A stretch of DNA of 64,000 bases, from positions 17,524-81,523 of the forward strand of contig JBKPRA010000018.1 in assembly GCA_046734335.1 (NCBI GenBank), in the 5' to 3' direction. Positions 61,862 through 64,000 of this stretch are shown piece by piece. This DNA is from DATBLE01 sp046734335. Its GTDB lineage: Bacteria > Actinomycetota > Thermoleophilia > Gaiellales > Gaiellaceae. The notes under the pieces were generated by a model. The model ran no database searches, was not told the DNA's origin, and saw nothing but the letters and a program-made list of their open reading frames with translations. Position 1 is the stretch's first letter. Each line of letters starts with the position of its first letter. Made by a program: the position numbers and the translations under genes.

Positions 61862-63694
61862 CTACACGGCCCGAGGCGTCCGTCCACGATCGAGGATGTA
61901 CGCGCACGAGACGAGCGCGAGATGTGTGAACGCCTGCGGGAAGTTCCCGAGCATTCGACCCGCCTCGGGGTCGTACTCCTCGGAGATCAAGCCGAGGTCG
62001 TTGCGCAGCCCGAGCAGCCGGTTGAAGAGCGCGCGTGCCTCCTCGGTTCGGCCGAGCAGCGCGAGGTCGGCTGCGTACCAGAACGAGCAGGGCAGGAACG
62101 CGCCCTCACCCGGCGGCAGCCCGTCGATGCGGACGTTCTCCTCGTCGGCCGCGTAGCGCATGATCAGGCCGTCCCACGCGAGGGTACGGCCGACCGCCTC
62201 GATCGTGCCGACGACGCGTTCGTCCTCGGCCGGCAAGAACCCGACCAGCGGGATCAGCAGCAGGCTCGCATCCACCCGCTTCTCGCCGTACGACTGGACG
62301 AAGGCCCCCAGTTCGGGGTCGAAGCCGTTGCCGCACACATCTGCGTGGATCTCGTCCCGGATCGACCGCCACTCGTCGACCGGGCCGTCACGTCCCCACG
62401 TCTCGCTGGTGCGGATGGCGCGGTCGAACGCCACCCACGCCATCACCTTCGAGTGCGTGAAGTGCCGCTTCGGGCCGCGTACCTCCCAGATGCCCGCGTC
62501 GGGCTTCCGCCATGCCTCCTCCAGAAACTCGAGCAGGTTCAGTGACAGCCGCCAGGCGTGGTCGGACGCCTCGAGCCCATGCTCCCGCGCAGTCGTGAAC
62601 GCGTCGATGATCTCGCCGTAGACGTCGAGTTGCGTCTGCTCGGAGGCCGCGTTGCCCACCCGCACGGGCGCGGAGCCTTCGTAGCCCGGGAGCCAGTTGG
62701 CCTCGTACTCCGCCAGGCGGCGCTCACCGGCCACCCCGTACATGATCTGGAGGTCCGCCGGGCGGCCTGCGGCCGCGCGGAACAGCCACTCTCGCCACGC
62801 CCGGGCCTCGTCGAGGTAGCCCGAGTCGATCAGCGCGACGAGCGTGAGGGTGGCGTCGCGGAGCCAGCAGAACCGGTAGTCCCAGTTGCGGGGCCCGCCG
62901 ATCGCCTCCGGCAGCGAGGTGGTGGGCGCCGCGACGATTCCACCCGTGGGGTCGTAGATCAACCCCTTCAGGACGCGGAGCGACGTTCGCACGGGCTCGT
63001 CCCACTCGCCGCTGTAGCCGCAACGGCCCGACCACTCCCGCCAGAACCGCGTTGTCTCCTCGAGCGCCGCGTCGGTGTCGACCGGCTCAGGCGGTTCTCC
63101 GTGCGAGGCGAACCAGGTGAGGGCGAACGGGAGCCGCTCCCCGGCCGAGACCGTCGTCGAGCCCACGCTCGTGAAGTCCATGCCCTCTAGCTCGATGCTG
63201 CTCTCGATCCGCACCGCATCCGGGCCGACCACGGCCAGCCACGAGTGGTCCTGCCGTCGCAGCCAGGGGACGGCCGAGCCGTATTCGAAGCGCAGCACGA
63301 GCTCGGTCGAGATCTCCACCTCACCGCTCAGGCCCTCGACGATCCGAGCCAGGACGGTGTCGTCACGACCGGGCGGCATGAAGTCGACGAGACGAACGGC
63401 GCCCTCCTCGGTCTCGAAGGTGGTCTCCAGGACGAGCGTGTCCGGCAGGTAGCGGCGCGTCACGCTCGTCGGCTCGGCCGACGGTTCGATCAGCCAGCGC
63501 CCGTGCTCGGGCCGGCCGAGCAGGGCGTTGAAGCAGGCGGCCGCGTCGAAGCGGGGTAGGCAAAGCCAGTCGACGGAGCCGGTCCGTGAGACGAGGGCGG
63601 CCGTGCGGAGGTTGCTGAGGAGCGCGTAATCCTCGATCCGCGTGCTCGGACGCGGGCCGCGGTCAGATCCAGAGCTGCCAGCGGAACCGCTCAC
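61862..63694 (-). CDS. Glycoside hydrolase family 15 protein (glucoamylase/trehalase-like)
   Basis: A 610-residue (alpha/alpha)6 GH15 enzyme. IEDYALLSNLRTAALVSRTGS then DWLCLPRFDAAACFNALLG is the N-terminal hallmark; GPRNWDYRFCWLRDATLTL carries the substrate-binding Arg/Asp; PGEGAFLPCSFWYA holds one of the catalytic Glu residues. Actinobacterial members of this group include trehalases, so trehalose is a likely substrate but not certain. No signal peptide, so it is cytoplasmic. The GTG overlaps the upstream small gene by 32 bases. Confidence 0.92.
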   Translation of the reverse strand: MSGSAGSSGSDRGPRPSTRIEDYALLSNLRTAALVSRTGSVDWLCLPRFDAAACFNALLGRPEHGRWLIEPSAEPTSVTRRYLPDTLVLETTFETEEGAVRLVDFMPPGRDDTVLARIVEGLSGEVEISTELVLRFEYGSAVPWLRRQDHSWLAVVGPDAVRIESSIELEGMDFTSVGSTTVSAGERLPFALTWFASHGEPPEPVDTDAALEETTRFWREWSGRCGYSGEWDEPVRTSLRVLKGLIYDPTGGIVAAPTTSLPEAIGGPRNWDYRFCWLRDATLTLVALIDSGYLDEARAWREWLFRAAAGRPADLQIMYGVAGERRLAEYEANWLPGYEGSAPVRVGNAASEQTQLDVYGEIIDAFTTAREHGLEASDHAWRLSLNLLEFLEEAWRKPDAGIWEVRGPKRHFTHSKVMAWVAFDRAIRTSETWGRDGPVDEWRSIRDEIHADVCGNGFDPELGAFVQSYGEKRVDASLLLIPLVGFLPAEDERVVGTIEAVGRTLAWDGLIMRYAADEENVRIDGLPPGEGAFLPCSFWYAADLALLGRTEEARALFNRLLGLRNDLGLISEEYDPEAGRMLGNFPQAFTHLALVSCAYILDRGRTPRAV

Positions 63695-63845
63695 ACGCGC
63701 AATCTCTGTTCTTCGCGCCGCACGAGCGGCAGTGCCAGTACTCCCACCAGATCCAGCGCAGGTGCTGAACCTCCAGGACGATCATCGAGACGATGGCGAA
63801 CAGGAGCAGCCCGGGGCTCACCCGACCAGCATTGCACTCCCCCAC
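63663..63845 (-). CDS. Small membrane protein with Cys-rich tail
   Basis: A 60-residue protein: one transmembrane helix (about residues 11-27, GLLLFAIVSMIVLEVQ), aromatic segment LRWIWWEYWHC and a zinc-ribbon-like CRSCGAKNRDCAC. Unknown function. GTG at 63845 or at 63821 (SPGLLLF) could be the start. It lies upstream of GH15 on the same strand and overlaps it by 32 bases, so both are probably co-transcribed. Between 63846 and 63889 I see nothing. Confidence 0.6.
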   Translation of the reverse strand: MGECNAGRVSPGLLLFAIVSMIVLEVQHLRWIWWEYWHCRSCGAKNRDCACERFRWQLWI

Positions 63846-63889
63846 AGGGACCGCAATGAGGCCATCGGCCCACCCCGCGACCCCCCGGC

Positions 63890-64000
63890 CTAGGCCGGAA
63901 GGAGCTCCCGGTACAGCTCGATGTGCGCGGCCGCCGCGCGGTCCCAGGTGAGCTCGTCGCGCGCGCGCCGGGCGCCGGCGCGGGCGGCCTCGAGCTGGGC
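63890..64000 (-). CDS. C-terminal end of a glycosyltransferase (cut by window edge)
   Basis: The last 36 residues of a minus-strand gene. AQLEAARAGARRARDELTWD followed by RAAAAHIELYRELLPA has the pattern of the final helices of GT4-type (GT-B fold) glycosyltransferases. The frame is open to the window end. Family assignment rests on this short stretch only. Confidence 0.5.
   Translation of the reverse strand, partial: AQLEAARAGARRARDELTWDRAAAAHIELYRELLPA

Overview
The window is one continuous, very GC-rich bacterial chromosome segment (about 70% G+C by eye) packed with genes on both strands. Genes are joined by ATGA or GTGA start/stop overlaps. The order recN-steA-mctB-(glycosyltransferase)-pyrG is characteristic of Actinobacteria. 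Together with an efp-accB-accC-nusB-xseB-ispA-tlyA-nadK-recN run and genes such as DUF3866, comB and steA, it suggests a deep-branching actinobacterium, perhaps of the class Thermoleophilia. The lineage is inference; there is no rRNA gene here to prove it. I see no tRNA, rRNA, insertion sequence, prophage or CRISPR array.

Layout. 1-7.5 kb: end of hutI, a metallo-beta-lactamase-fold hydrolase, hisS-aspS, an RlpA-like protein, a candidate 6S-type small RNA, mnmA and a DUF948-like protein. 7.7-16.6 kb: alaS-ruvX-mltG followed by the shikimate cluster aroE-aroC-aroKB(fusion)-aroQ, then pepQ. 16.7-26 kb: efp, an AccB protein fused to a degenerate carboxyltransferase, accC, nusB, xseB, a polyprenyl synthase, tlyA, nadK, recN, steA. 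26-33 kb: an SRPBCC protein, mctB, a GT2/MraY-like fusion, pyrG, a PepT-like peptidase, DUF3866. 33-41 kb: ald, a nucleoside-salvage group (deoB, methyltransferase, pdp), mutM, recO, GNAT, MFS. 41-49 kb: glyS and a two-component system on the minus strand, then the PPDK regulatory protein and ppdK. 49-56 kb: GH26-like protein, rhomboid, comB, cupins, a frameshifted secreted protein, greA, a methyltransferase remnant and typA. 56-62 kb: an SOS mutagenesis cassette (imuB with two LexA boxes, DUF6504, a small protein, dnaE2) with an opposed bicupin gene inside it. 62-64 kb: a GH15 protein, a small membrane protein and the end of a glycosyltransferase.

Control signals follow one scheme. Genes that open a transcription unit usually have a TANNNT -10 element 6-11 nt before the start codon and no Shine-Dalgarno sequence, so their mRNAs should be leaderless or nearly so. 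Genes inside units overlap the previous stop codon. At two or three divergent gene pairs one symmetric -10 element can serve both strands.

The points most worth following up are: the carboxyltransferase-like half of the AccB fusion, in which all four metal-ligand positions appear lost; the GT2/MraY-like fusion next to pyrG; the two LexA boxes over the imuB promoter; the shared symmetric -10 elements; the candidate 6S RNA; and the NifU-like N-terminal extension of MnmA.
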